Assembly (NCBI RefSeq): GCF_024586455.1
Contig: NW_026089623.1
Span: forward strand, 9,768,204 to 9,832,203
Reading direction: 5' to 3'
Source: Bactrocera neohumeralis
Lineage: Eukaryota > Arthropoda > Insecta > Diptera > Tephritidae
Length of the DNA stretch: 64,000 bases
Below, piece by piece: positions 32,472 to 44,039 of this stretch; position 1 is the first letter of the stretch, and each line of letters starts with the position of its first letter. The notes under the pieces are model-generated. The model was not told where the DNA came from and searched no databases. It was given only the letters and a program-made list of their open reading frames with translations. The position numbers and the translations under genes are program-made.

Positions 32472-35378
32472 ATGAGGATACTACAGCTAAACCTTATCCA
32501 TTGCGCAGCAGCTCAGGATTGGCTAGAACAGACAATCATAGAAGATAATATTGATGTCGCCATACTAAGTGAACAATACTCCCAACGTCCGGAAAGCACA
32601 TGGATTGCAGACAAATCTTGCAAAGCAACAATATGGTCCTGTATCTTTTAAGACCTGCTTCAGAGAAGCTCACAAGTGCGTCACATAGGCGAATATACAG
32701 GGGATATATTTTGTAAGTTGCTATGCTCGTCTCAGCCCAGTAATTACAGAATTCGAAGATTTTCTTTTAAGACTTTCATTAGAAACCAGGGGCAAAACAC
32801 CGATTATAATAGCGGGTGACTTTAATGCTTGGACAACTGCATGGGGCAGCAGATGTACAAAACATCGAGGGCGGCTAATTTAAGAATACCTGAGTCAAAC
32901 GCACCTAACAATATTGAACACCGGAACACAAAATACGTACCAAAAAGGGATTAAAGGATCTATTATTGACATTATGTTTGCAAATGATTCGCTTAGCAGG
33001 CACATTAAGTGGACGGTGCCAAACATATACACAAACGGCGTCCATATGGCAATTATAGCACAAATCTCGTACTTCCGAGAGCCCGAACTTCTTAGCAGAA
33101 ACACATTTCGAAAGCGATGCTGGAAGCCACATGAGTTCGACTCAGACTTGTTTGAGCTAGTTTGGAGTGCATCAAAAGCATCAGGTGACGACGCCACCCA
33201 CTTGGTATCGACAGTGCGAAAGGAACTGGTCGCAGCATGGGATGCAACAATGCGTAGATTATCACAACGGCGCTCTGTATAATGGTGGAATGAGGAAAAT
33301 TCCACGCTGAGAAAGCTTTGTCACTCAGCCAGACGGCGTCTATAGCATAACCGGAGTGAAACGAACGAAAATCGCCTTAGAGAAGAATATATGTAGAAGC
33401 CACAAGAAACACCTGAAGTCGGCAATTACCCGGAGCAAAAAATCATGTTTTGAGAAGCTCTGTGAGGAAGCAAACATTGACCTTTTGGGAACTGCTTACA
33501 AAATCTGTATGTCGAGATTTATAATTAAGCACCTAAAAATGCCTCTTTTATGGTAAAAGTCGTCGAAATTTCCTATGCTAAACGACGAAATGAAGCTGCA
33601 GGTCCCCCCCCTCACGGAAGAAGAGCTATTGGCCATAGCTAAGAAAATCAAAAACACCAAAGCGCCTGGATTGGATGGGATACTCAAAATGGCCCTGAAC
33701 AAAGCTATAAGCTCGAAACCTCAACTATTCGCTAAAATGTATAACGTGTGCATAAGGGAAGAGGTGTTCCCCGACGCTTGGAGAGTACAGCGATTTGTTC
33801 TGCTCCCAAAACCAAAGTAACCACCTGAAGAACCGACCACTGCGTATGCTCGACACAATAGGTGAAGTGTACGAAAATATAAAAAGAAATCGCTTGGAGT
33901 TAGCAATCCAGAAAACCGACGGATTATCAGAGAGACAATACGGCTTTATAAAAAGAGATCCACTATTGACGCACTACGAGAAGTCGTCGATACTGCGAAA
34001 TGTGCAGTAAGTGGAAAAAGATGGAAAGCTGGCACAAAAAAGTACTGCGCGGTGATTACGCTAGATGTCAAGAATGCGTTCACCACGGCAAAATGGTCAC
34101 ACATAATCAAAGTCCTGGATGAAATACGGGCCCCTGAATACCACATAAACATAATAACGAGTTATTTTAAAAATGGAAGGGTGCTTTTTGATACAGACGA
34201 AGGCACCAAGAGCTACTCTATTTCGAGTGGAGTACCCCAAGGGTCAGTGTTAGGCCCACTATTATGGAACCTAAGGTATGACGGGGTGCTAAAAAGACAG
34301 CAACCAACAGACGTAAAACTAATAGCTTATGCGGACGATCTCATGGTGGTAGCAGTGGTCAAACAATTAGCTGACCTAAGAATGCAATGAGTGCTTAAAC
34401 GGTCTAGGCCGTTTGTTCTGTTCTGTGAGTCTGGAACTGGCAGAGCAAAAAACTGAAGTTTTGCTCATAAGCACCAGGAAGGTATAAGAGCAAATAGAGC
34501 TCACCAAAAGGGAGTGCGAGATTACTTCACAGCCGCAGCTGAAGTATCTGGGAGTAATACTATATTCTAAACTAAAATTTAAAAAACACCTGGAGAATTC
34601 TTCCAGTAAAGCAAACAAAATTTGCAATGTTCTATCGAGAATGATGACCAATACAGGCTGTGTGCGTTGCAGCGATTCTTAATAGTGAAAGCAGTGAGGT
34701 TCGTAATGCTGTACGCATCACCAGTATGGATACAGGCAATGAAAATAAAAGCGTATGCTAAACAAATAATTGCTGTGCACTGGCTTTCTGCAATTCGGGT
34801 AATAAGTGCTGTCCCGACTACATCAACCGACGCTGCTGAAGTATTAGCTAGCAGGCCGCCCATTGACATCAAGCGAGAAGAATCCGAGCGTTTATATCAT
34901 CTATCAGCGCCAAAAAAACAGTATTGGCAAAGACAGAGGAGAGGAACAAGAGTATCAATATGTGGCAGGAGCGGTGGAATTCCTCAACCAAAGGGCGTTA
35001 GACCCACCGCCTTATATCGGGCATCCACTCGTGAATAGACAGACGACAGGGGACCTAGACTTTCATCTGACCCAAATACATAGTGGACATAGGTGATTTA
35101 GAATTTACCTTTTCAGACTCCACAATAACATTAGTCCAAACTGTCCGACGTGTACAGAGCATGCAGAAGACTCTGAACATGTATTCTTTTATAGCCCTCA
35201 ATTTTTTAATACAAGGGAAAAACTAAAAACCCCACTGCGTCAGTCGTCTGATAATTGGAAAGCTGTCAGCGAAGCGTCAGCATCCATAATGACAAAACTG
35301 AGACTTTTTGAACAAATTAGGCGTCCGCACAATAGAGGAGACTTAAATGTCCTGTCTCTGCAACGAAGTAATACTTAA
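32472..35378 (+). pseudogene. R1-clade ORF2: endonuclease and reverse transcriptase, broken
   Basis: Starts MRILQLNLIHCAAAQDWLEQ, the usual R1-clade endonuclease opening, with the catalytic Glu in LSEQYS. GDFNAWTTAWGS lies near 32816, and NTGTQNTYQKGIKGSIIDIM in frame 32914-33282. The RT follows: LLAIAKKIKNTKAPGLDGI (33628), YCAVITLDVKNAFTTAKW (motif A, 34040-34095), GVPQGSVLGPLLWN (motif B, 34227-34270) and YADD at 34328-34339. The C-terminal Cys-His motif near 35128-35190 has Ser for the last Cys. Stops and frameshifts are scattered (for example 32650, 32881, 33283, 33818, 34388). The RT active-site residues themselves are intact. Confidence 0.87.
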
Positions 35379-35708
35379 TCGGTGGTCCTGTGGGGAGTCT
35401 TGAGTTGGGAGTAGGTTAGGTTTAGCGGATTAAAGCTCCGCACTCCGGAATTCGATGCTTCCCGCTAGTATAAAACAAAAAACACATAAGAATTGCTCTT
35501 TTTGTTTGTGAAATGCTGGAATGATGCAATGAGCTTTGTTAACATTGCAACATTCTGCTGACGCATAAGTTCGTTGCCCAGCCACTGCGGCCAGCAACGG
35601 TAACCCGACACTTGCCTATGTCGCAAGCGACTGTGTTGGCGTATGCTGATTCAGCTTGCCGGATATAGTAACGCACACTTATGTTTTTAGGTTCAATAAT
35701 ATTTTTAG

Positions 35709-38410
35709 GGAGGATGGAGTCATGTGTAGAAGTTCACGCAAGTGAGGAAAGTTCTCTGATCGCCATTCACTTGGGAGTGGCTAGAAACGATTTCTTTACA
35801 TATGACTCAAGCAGCTCACGACTTCCGGTTTTAGGCATAGTATCCTCTGGGTAGCCTAAGGACATCCATTCGAAGCCGAGCTATAGTGAGAATTCAAAAT
35901 ATTCCCTATACAGGGTTGTGCGCAGGGTTTGGGACCCGCCACGTAAAAAACGCCCCCAATGAAAAGATACCAACCGGATGAGAGACCCCCCTTTTTATGA
36001 TGACCACAGCAAACAAAACAAGGATTATGATTTGAGGACATGCACCTGGAATGTCTGGTCTCTTAATTGGGAAGGCGCCGCTGCCCAGCTGGTTGCTGTC
36101 CTCGTTAGGGTGAAGTCTGACATCACCGCCGTTCAGCGTCCTTGTGGCATTTATTACAGTAGCCATATAAAGGAGCGCAAGTTTGGTGTGGGATTCGTAG
36201 TGGGAGAGAGACTCCGTCGCCGAGTACTATCATTCACTCTGGTGTTTGAACGTCTAGCCACAATCCGCATGAAGCAAGGTTCTTCAACATATCGCTGATT
36301 TGCGCCCACGCCCCGACGGAAGAGAAGGACGATGTGCCCAAAGATGCCTTCTATGAGCGCTTGGAGCGCACATATGAGAGCTGCCCCGCCACTATGTCAA
36401 AATCGTGCTTGGCGACTTAAACGTCAGAGTGGGCAAAGAAGGTATATTTGGCACTACGGTCGGTAAATTCAGCCTCCACGACGAAACATCCCAAAATGGG
36501 TTGAGGCTGATTGACTTCGCCGGGCCCGAAATATGGTTATCTGTGGTACTAGATTCCAGGATAAGAAAATACATCAAGCTACCTGGCTGTCTCCGGATCG
36601 AAAAGCCACCAACCAGATCGATCATGTTTTGATAGACGGAAGACATGTCCCCAGTGTTCTAGACGTGCGTACGCTCCGAGGTCCTAACATCGACTCGGAC
36701 CACTATTTTGTTGCAGCCAAGATTCGCACCCGCCTCTGTGCAGCAAAAAACGCACGTTAACAAACACAAGGAAGGCGCGACGTCGAGAAGCTGCAATCGC
36801 AACAGACAGCCGAACGATTTGCTACTCGGCTTGCACTCCTGCTCTCTGAGAGCACTCGAAAACAACTCGGTATAAGGGAACTGTGGGATGGCATTTCAAA
36901 CTCCTTACGTACAGCTGCAACCGAAACCATTGGTTTTCGGAAAGTACAAAAGAACAGCTGGTACGACGAGGAGTGCCGTGTCGCAGCGGAGAGAAAACAG
37001 ACTGCCTACCTCGCAACGTTACGATCGACCACAACACGTGCGGGATGGGATAGATACCGAGAGTTAAAGAGGGAAGCAAGACGCATTTGTAGACAGAAAA
37101 ATAAAGAGGCCGAAATGCGTGACTACGAAGAGGTTGATAAGCTGGCCGCCAGGGATAATGCTCGAAAATTCTACAAAAAAATGCAGCGGATATAGTCACC
37201 GATGCCCAGAGCATACTTAAATTATGGAGGGAACACTTCTCCAGCCTGCTGAATGGCAGTGAACGCACAACGCCAGGAGAAGACGAACCCGATTTTCCAA
37301 TCGGTGACGATGGAGCAGACGTTCCATTGCCCGACCATGAAGAAGTTCGAATAGCAATTACCCGCCTGAAGAACAACAAAGCGGCGGGGGCCGGTGGATT
37401 ACCGGCCGAGCTATTCAAACACGGCGGCGAAGAACTGATGAGGAGCATGCATCAGCTTCTTTGTAAAATATGGAATTAAATGTGCTCTGCCCAATCCATA
37501 AAAGAAGAGACCCCACAATCTGCGCCAACAACAGTGTGATAAGCCTCCTCAACATCGCATATAAGGTTCTATCGAGCGTATAGTGTGAAAGATTAAAGCC
37601 CACCGTCAACAAACCGATTGGACCTTATCAGTGTGGCTTTAGATCTCGCAAATCATCAACCGACCAGACATTCACCATGCGTCAAATCTTGGAAAAGACC
37701 CGTGAAAGCACGAAAAAGAGCTGCTTTTAGGCCGCGATGTCTGAATTTGGTATCCCCGCAAAACTAATGTGGCTGTGAAAACTGGCTTTGAGCAACACGA
37801 AAAGCTCCGTCAGGATAGGGAATGATCTTTCCGAGCCGTTCGATACCAAACGAGGTTTCAGACAAGGCGACTCCTTATCGTGTGGCTTGTTCAATCTGCT
37901 GCTGGAGAAAATTATTCGAGCTGCAGAACTTAATCGAGCAGGTACAATCTTTTATAAGAGTGTACAGCTGCTGGCGTGTACCGATGATATTGATATCATC
38001 GGCCTCAAAACCCGCGCCATTAGTTCTGCTTTCTCCAGGCTGGACAAGGAAGGACAGAAAATGGGTCTGGCAGTGAACGAGGGCAAGACGAAATATCTCC
38101 TGTCATCAAACAAACAGTCGTCGCACTCGCGACTTGGCTCTCACGTCATTTTTGACAGTCATAAATTGGAAGTTGTAGATAATTTCGTCTATTTAGGAAC
38201 CAGTATTAACACTACCAACAATGTCAGCCTAGAAATCCAACGGAGGATTGCTCTTGCCAACAGGTGCTACTTCGGATTGAGTAGGCAATTGAAAATTAAA
38301 GTCCTCTCTCGACGAACAAAAGCCAAAGTCTATAAGTCGCTCATAATTCCCGTCTTGCTATGTGGTGCGGAGGCTTGGACGATGACAGCAACCGATGAGT
38401 CGACGTTACG
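35709..38410 (+). mobile_element. RTE-type LINE, copy E
   Basis: Complete 5' end (ggaggatggagtcatgtgta), 3' end lost at about 38410 inside the C-terminal domain. The endonuclease keeps RTCTWNVWSLNWEGAAAQLV but a deletion near 36135 removes the EMRWTGQ segment with its catalytic Glu. The RT lacks motif A: at 37709 the text jumps from the RQILEKTRE segment to STKKSC. The stop TAG at 37728-37730 is shared with copies A and B. The catalytic loop reads CTDD at 37977-37988 instead of YADD. Facing copy F tail to tail with a 1.25 kb spacer. Confidence 0.87.
36405..37448 (+). pseudogene. RTE copy E, endonuclease C-terminus and linker
   Basis: Frames at 36405-36632 and 36533-36760 hold LGDLNVRVGKEGIFG (Phe to Leu in the GDFN motif), HQATWLSPDRKATNQIDHVL and NIDSDHYFVAAKIRTRLCA. 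Text to 37190 covers the linker (RKVQKNSWYDEECRVAAERK). A deletion at 37190 removes the region before DAQSILKLWREHFSS. RT fingers (AAGAGGLPAELFKHGGEEL) follow. Several one-base shifts separate the parts. Confidence 0.82.
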
Positions 38411-38429
38411 ATATATTCATAACGAGTGA
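37788..38429 (+). pseudogene. RTE copy E, RT palm end, thumb and C-terminal start
   Basis: A 213-residue frame: NTKSSVRIGNDLSEPFDTKR, FRQGDSLSCGLFNLLLEKI (motif B), LLACTDDIDIIG with Tyr-Ala replaced by Cys-Thr before the Asp pair, then MGLAVNEGKTKYLLSSNKQS and the thumb to ATDESTLR. The last residues after 38410 are not LINE. It is the longest uninterrupted stretch of this domain among the plus-strand copies. Confidence 0.87.
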
Positions 38430-39654
38430 ATCTATTAGCTCAAGCTCGATTACATGTTTTTAGCAAATGTGTAAAATAGTTCTTAATAGTGTTACACTAA
38501 CAAAATGTACAGCGAATTTGCAATTGCAAATATGCAAGACCATTTGCACCAGATTGTGAATTGCCCTAATATGTTTTTTATTTTTCTTAAAACATCATAT
38601 CTGGAACTTATATATGTACTTAATAAATACGTGCGCAAGTCGACTTACAGCGTGTTTAAGTGAACCGTTCGTTAAAAGTGTTTCACCAGAGTTTTGCAGC
38701 AGGAGACTCGAAAATAGCAGATTTGATCATTTTCGGTGTTAAATGAGAAATATATACATACATATATCGCGAAAGTGAACATGACACATGTGAATATAAG
38801 TTTTGAATGATAAAATATACGATTAATGTTCATTTATCCCTATTGTAATATATTTAATTTTTTAAATAATATTATGATAGTTTTTTATATAAATATGTAA
38901 ATATGAATATATCAAATACAAAAAATAATTAGAAAATAGGCTTTATTTTTACATTAACTACGAATATTGCTCTGAAAAAGTAATTTAATTTAAATATATT
39001 CAATTGCACATGTATTCATCAATAAGCACAAAAAGAATTCATACAATATATAGTTTTGAGCATAATTTTTATTCCACGCTCAGCTCTGTTCAAGCGAAAA
39101 TGTTAAAATTTCTCCTGCCAAGCTGGCAGTGGTGAAACACTTCCATCTCGACCGAGTTAGCGAAAAATATTTTTACGTTCTTCTCGCCGTGAACCTTCTC
39201 TATGTATAGACGTTCTCTGTCTATTATAAACATTCTCTGATATAGAGAAGGTTCACCGCGTTGCCAAATTTACGATATTTAATTTTTTGGAGGGGTACTC
39301 TTCGAAAATAGCAGAATTGAGCATTTTTAGTGATAAATGAGAAAAACGATGCTTATTTCAATGTTTAGAAATATACGCCTACAGATTCGCATATTTACGA
39401 TGCGCAAGCGACTATGTACATACATATGTAATTTATAGATATTCTCCATATATTTGATAACAAAGCTCAATAGCATATGTATGTATGTGCAATTTGACCT
39501 ATTTAATGATCAATTCCATTAAATCTGTTGGAATTAACAATAAAATCATATTTCCATTATTACCTAAATAAATATACATACATATACATACATATATTGG
39601 GCATCAGAGGTTTTGATAATACATTGAAGACCAAGCCGACGCACATATTCGCAT
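38411..39654. other. Spacer between RTE copies E and F
   Basis: AT-rich DNA without coding signal, mostly filled by repeat X copy 2 (38640-39260). Two related segments, 'gactcgaaaatagcagattt' near 38706 and 'cttcgaaaatagcagaattg' near 39300, form a loose direct repeat about 600 bases apart. Near 39570-39600 there is a (catata) rich tract. Confidence 0.5.
38640..39260 (-). repeat. Dispersed repeat X, copy 2, with internal hairpin
   Basis: Reverse complement of about 28190-28750 in X copy 1; for example 'attccacgctcagctctgtt' (39071) mirrors 28350. One end carries a perfect 15-base inverted repeat, gtgaaccttctctat at 39189-39203 and its complement at 39242-39256, around a 38-base loop. With X1 it forms a 10-kb-spaced inverted pair. 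Confidence 0.75.
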
Positions 39655-39696
39655 ATGGATGTAATTCTTCTTCTTTTTTATTGGCGTAGACACCGC

Positions 39697-40410
39697 TTAC
39701 GCGATTATAGCCGAGTTAACAACAGCGCGACAGTCGTTTCTTCTTTTCGCTACGTGGCGCCAATTGGATATTCCCAGCGTAGCCAGGTCCTTCTCCACTT
39801 GGTCCTTCCAACGGAGTGGAGGTCTTCCTCTTCCTCTGCTTCCCCCGGCGGGTACTGCGTCGAATACTTTCAGAGCTGGAGTGTTTTCGTCCATCCGGAC
39901 AACATGACCTAGCCAGCGTAGCCGCTGTCTTTTAATTCGCTGAACTATGTCGATGTCGTCGTATATCTCGTACAGCTCATCGTTCCATCGAATGCGATAT
40001 TCGCCGTGGCTAACGCGCAAAGGACCATAAATCTTTCGCAGAACTTTTCTCTTGAAAACTCGCAACGTCGACTCATCCGTTGTTGACATCGTCCAAGCCT
40101 CTGCACCATATAGCAGGACGGGAATTATGAGCGACATATAGAGTTTGGCATTTGTTCGTCGAGAGAGGACTTTACTTTTCAATTGCCTACTCAGTCCGAA
40201 GTAGCACCTATTGGCAAGAGCAATCCTGCGTTGGATTTCCAGGCTGACATTTTTGGTTGTGTTAATACTGGTTCCTAAATAGACGAAATTATCTACAACT
40301 TCAAAGTTATGACTGTCAACAGTGACGTGAGAGCAAAGTCGCGAGTACGACGACTGTTTGTTTGATGACAGGAGATATTTCGTCTTGCCCTCGTTCACTG
40401 CCAGACCCAT
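39697..40410 (-). pseudogene. RTE copy F, thumb and complete C-terminal domain
   Basis: An uninterrupted 237-residue frame: MGLAVNEGKTKYLLSSNKQS, FVYLGTSINTTKNVSLEIQR, PVLLYGAEAWTMSTTDESTL, FKRKVLRKIYGPLRVSHGEY, RIKRQRLRWLGHVVRMDENT, GRGRPPLRWKDQVEKDLATL, ending NDCRAVVNSAIIA and the natural stop. The best-preserved C-terminus of the family here and the reference for how much other copies lost. Confidence 0.9.
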
Positions 40411-40811
40411 TTTCTGTCCTTCCTTGTCCAGCCTGGAGAAAGCAGAACTAATGGCGCGGGTGTTGAGGCCGATGATATCAATATCATCGGTACACGCCAG
40501 CAGCTGTACACTCTTATAAAAGATTGTACCTGCTTTGAAATCGGCGATTTCCTTTCACGGGTCTTTTCCAAGATTTGGCGCATGGTGAATATCTGGTCGG
40601 TTGTTGATTTGCCAGGTCTAAAGCCACACTGATAAAGTCCAATCAGTTTGTTGACGGTGGGCTTTCATCTTTCACACAATACGCTCGATAGAACCTTATA
40701 TGCGATGTTGAGGAGGCTTATCCCATGGTAGTTGGCGCAGATTGTAGGGTCTCCTTTTTTATGGATTGGGCAGAGCACACTTAAATTCCAATCGCTGGAC
40801 ATGCTTTCGTC

Positions 40812-42407
40812 CTACCATATTTTACAAAGAAGCTGATGCATGTTCCTTATCAGTTCTTCGCCGCCGTGTTTGAATAGCTCGGCCGGTAATCCATCGGCCC
40901 CCGCCGCTTTGTTGTTCTTCAGACGGGTAATTGCTATTCGAACTTCATCGTCATCGATTGGGGAATCGGGTTCGCCTTCTCCTGGCGTTGCGCGTTCACT
41001 GACATTCAGCAGGCTGGAGAAGTGTTCCCTCCATAATTGAAGTATGCTCTGGGCATCGGTGACTAGATCACCTTTGGGGGTTCTACAAGAGTATGCTCCG
41101 GCTTTGAAACCTTCTGTAAGCAGCCGCATTTGTTCGTAGAATTTTCGAGCATTACCCCTGTCGCATTTCGACCTCTTTCTTTTTCTGTCTGCAAATGCGT
41201 CTCGCTTCCCTCTTCAACTCTCGGTATCTATCCCATCCCGCACGTGTTGTGGTCGATCGTAACGTTGCGAGGTAGGCAGCCTGTTTTCTCTCCGCTGCGA
41301 CACGGCACTCCTCGTCGTACCAGCTGTTCCTTTGTACTTTCCGAAAACCAATGGTTTCGGTTGCAGGTGTACGTAAGGAGTTTGAAATGCCATCCCACAG
41401 TTCCCTTATGCCGAATTGTTGACGAGTGCTCTCAGAGAGCAGGAGTGCAAGCCGAGTAGAAAATCGTTCTGCTGTCTGTTGTGATTGCAGCTTCTCGACG
41501 TCGAACCTTCCTTGTGTTTGTTGACGTGAGTTTTTTGCTGCACAGAGGCGGGTGCGAATCATGGCTGCAACAAGATAATGGTCCGAGTCGATGTTAGGAC
41601 CTCAGAGCGTAAGCACGTCTAGAACATTGGAGACGTGTCTTCCGTCTATCACAACATGATCGATCTGGTTGGTGGCTTTCGATCCGGATACAGCCAAGTA
41701 GCTCGATGAATCTTCTTATGCTGGAATCTAGTACTACAGATAACCATATTTCGGGCCCCGGCGAAGTCGATCAGCCTCAACCCATTTGGGGATGTTTCCT
41801 CGTGGAGGCTGAATTAACCGACCGTAGTGCCAAAGATACCTTCTTTGCCCACCCTGGCATTAACGTCGCCAAGCACGATTTTGACATCGTGGCGGGGGCA
41901 GCCCTCATAAGTGCGCTCCAAGCACTCATAAAGGACATCTTTGGTAACATCGTCCTTCTCTTCCGTCGGGGCGTGGGCACAAATCAGCGATATGTTGAAG
42001 AACCTCGCTTTGATGCGGATTGTGGCTAGACGTTCATTCACCGGAGTGAATGATAGTACTCGGTGACGGAGTCTCTTTCCCACCAAGAATCCTACGCCAA
42101 ACTTGCGCTCCTTTATATGGCCACTGTATTAAATGCCACGAGGACCTACTCATCTCTGTTCTTGTCCCGTCCATCGAATTTATTCGAGGGCGGTGATGTC
42201 AGCCTTTATTTTCACGAGAACATCAACCAGCTGGGCAGCGGCACCTTCCCAATTAAGGGACCGGACATTCCAGGTGCATGCCCTTAATTCGTAGTCCTTA
42301 CTTCGTTTGCCATGGTCTTCATCAAAAGATGGGTCTCTAATCCGAGGCTTTTTGCTTTCTTTCATTGGAGGTGTCTTTTTACGTGGCGGGTCCCAAACCC
42401 AACGCAC
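40812..42407 (-). pseudogene. RTE copy F, endonuclease, linker and RT fingers
   Basis: Frames 42407-42180 (RACTWNVRSLNWEGAAAQLV), 42086-41814 (LICAHAPTEEKDDVTKDVLY and VLGDVNARVGKEGIFG, with Phe to Val in the GDFN motif), 41562-41152 (linker with RKVQRNSWYDEECRVAAERK) and 41129-40812 (DAQSILQLWREHFSSLLNVS to HGGEELIRNMHQL). Between 42180 and 42086 the catalytic Glu region is altered: the text reads ALE then a frameshift. A short deletion near 41165 trims the linker. Confidence 0.85.
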
Positions 42408-42636
42408 AACTCGGCGGAGGGGATGTTTCGCCTTCTCACTTTAGCTCGCCTTGAAACGGATGTTCTTAGGCTACCCAGGGGATACTTGGTCAAATACCGG
42501 AAGTCGTGAGCTGCTTGAGTCATACATAAGTATGTAAAAGAATCATTTCTGGCCACTCCCAAGAGAATGGCGATCAGAGAACTTTCCTCACTTGCGTGAA
42601 CTTCTACACATGACTCCATCCTCCATGGGTGTAATT

Positions 42637-43019
42637 ATGTGTACATATAAACAGATTTTTAAAAACCATACCCGTAATGATAAAATTTTTTTTTCATAAA
42701 ATCCCGTTTTGATAAAATCTTAAATTCATATGCATATATTTATGTGTACATGTAAACAGATTTTAAAAACCGTACGCATAAAGTTCACATATTCACATAA
42801 GTATGTATTTAATTTTGTGTTCATTTAAACAAATTTGAAATAATCATTCGCGTAATGTTTGGAAATTTTTCTACACACAATTTTTTGTGTAAATATATAC
42901 ACCTATTATTTCATACATAAACTCCGTTGTCACGGACAACCAATAGGCGAACTTCACATTTTGTCAAAATGTCAATGTGTCGAAGGACTGACGCGACGAC
43001 AAAGCGAAACACCTTCGCC
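42637..43019. other. No recognised gene
   Basis: AT-rich flank of RTE copy F with three loose repeats of 'acataaacagattttaaaaa' near 42643, 42745 and 42820 (unit roughly 90-100 bases). A short GC-richer patch at 42925-43020 contains 'cttcgcctacaaaccagcg'. No coding signal. Confidence 0.45.
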
Positions 43020-43139
43020 TACAAACCAGCGTAAATATGTATAGTAAATATGTTTATGCGTGAGCTTGCATACATATCGACGCAGCTGCGTAAAAATATT
43101 TCAGAATTACAAAATATTTTTCACATTCCTTGACAAATA

Positions 43140-43380
43140 CAGTCAATACTGGTTATGTGCCGCATTCAAAGATATTTTTGTAATTAGTTAAAAATAAGAA
43201 TGCAATATGGCACATAAGCGAGTGCGGATACTTAAGCAAGTGGAACTTAAAACAATAACTTCTATGTATTTCAAAAAACAAACCGTGAGATGCAGCAAGA
43301 TATAATATAGGCTGTTAAGAGTGATGAAGGAGGGATTTGCTTTTCATTTAAGCGGAGTACTACTTAACCGGGATTGACTG
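43140..43380. mobile_element. TA-flanked MITE with CAGTCAAT ends
   Basis: A 241-base element starting CAGTCAATACTGGTTATG and ending with the complement of CAGTCAATCCCGGTTAAG, flanked by TA (43138-43139 and 43381-43382). TA duplication and CAGT ends suggest a Tc1/mariner or pogo-type nonautonomous element. It is noncoding and interrupts repeat X copy 3. Confidence 0.82.
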
Positions 43381-43944
43381 TATACATAAATTAGAGAATA
43401 TTGAATACGACTTTATTCTAATATATTTTAATACTTATATTTACGGGGTTGTCACTTTTTCCTTCTCATACATTTCAGAAATATATTCAATTTATAATTT
43501 TTAGCTTTTGAAATCGTCGCGCAATGACGTTTGTTGGCACGGCATTCGGGGGAAATGTAATGGCGTCTGCTTTTATGAATGAATCGAATATGCTTTTTAA
43601 AAGTACGTTTGCGTTCATGAATGAAAATTTTGTTGTTGTGTAATTTACTATAAATTTTGACGTCGGCCATATTGATTTCTGAAGCTATTGGAGACGATTG
43701 TTCTTTTTGAAGAACAATATTTGTAATTTTTGCTGGTGACATATCCACATGTAAACGCATGTAAGTATGTATATTGTGTATGCATTGTTTGTGTGGGAAT
43801 GTCATAAGCGCATATTTACATGTGTACTCATATTGTAAGTATGTATGATGATTTTTGAGACTATTGTTGTTTTTCCAGAAGAATGTTTGTACTTTTTGAT
43901 TTACATGGGTACGCATATATTATTTGTGTGAGAATGTCATACGC

Positions 43945-43970
43945 ACATACATACATACATACATACATAT
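43945..43970. repeat. (ACAT)n microsatellite
   Basis: About six tetranucleotide units, with related CATA/TATG words on both sides. It marks the outer end of repeat X copy 3. Confidence 0.85.
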
Positions 43971-44039
43971 GTGTGTACGTAAATATGGAGAAGTGCGAGT
44001 TATCTTCTCTACCCTATTTGCACAGATGCTGAGAGTTTA

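Larger units (their letters stand above)
31085..35485 (+). mobile_element. R1-clade LINE, copy C (near full length)
   Basis: About 4.4 kb with 5' UTR, ORF1, ORF2 and 3' UTR in order. Similarity to copy A begins near 31085. The 3' UTR (35400-35485) has 'ggtttagcggattaaag' and ends in an A-rich tail. The order, a zinc-knuckle ORF1 followed by an endonuclease/RT ORF2 with a C-terminal Cys-His motif, is that of the R1/LOA group of non-LTR retrotransposons. No target duplication is evident. Confidence 0.87.
39667..42624 (-). mobile_element. RTE-type LINE, copy F, with target-site duplications
   Basis: The only RTE copy here with both ends and a clear ordinary target duplication. The flanks read atggatgtaatt at 39655-39666 and atgggtgtaatt at 42625-42636 (11 of 12 bases). 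Length is 2958 bases, from the 5' end complement of ggaggatggagtcatg to an AAG-rich 3' tail (cttcttctttttt on the plus strand). About 285 bases of RT palm around motif A are deleted near 40545. The catalytic loop at 40483-40494 encodes CTDD, as in copy E. This sets the element's natural ends and size, about 3.2 kb when the deletion is added. Confidence 0.9.
43020..43990 (-). repeat. Dispersed repeat X, copy 3, interrupted by a MITE
   Basis: Minus-strand copy of the right half of repeat X: 'tttctgaagctattggagac' (43676) and the complement of 'catatgtcaccagcaaaaatt' (43725) match 28997-29070. The 43060-43140 segment with 'catatcgacgcagctgcg' mirrors 29310-29375. The MITE at 43140-43380 splits it. 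A 154-residue frame at 43916-43452 crosses the repeat but shows no motif; its residues change freely between copies. Confidence 0.72.

Noticed and set aside
43945..43970. CRISPR-like regular repeats
   Set aside because: Only microsatellite (ACAT)n and minisatellite arrays are present; there is no repeat-spacer structure, and the DNA is eukaryotic.
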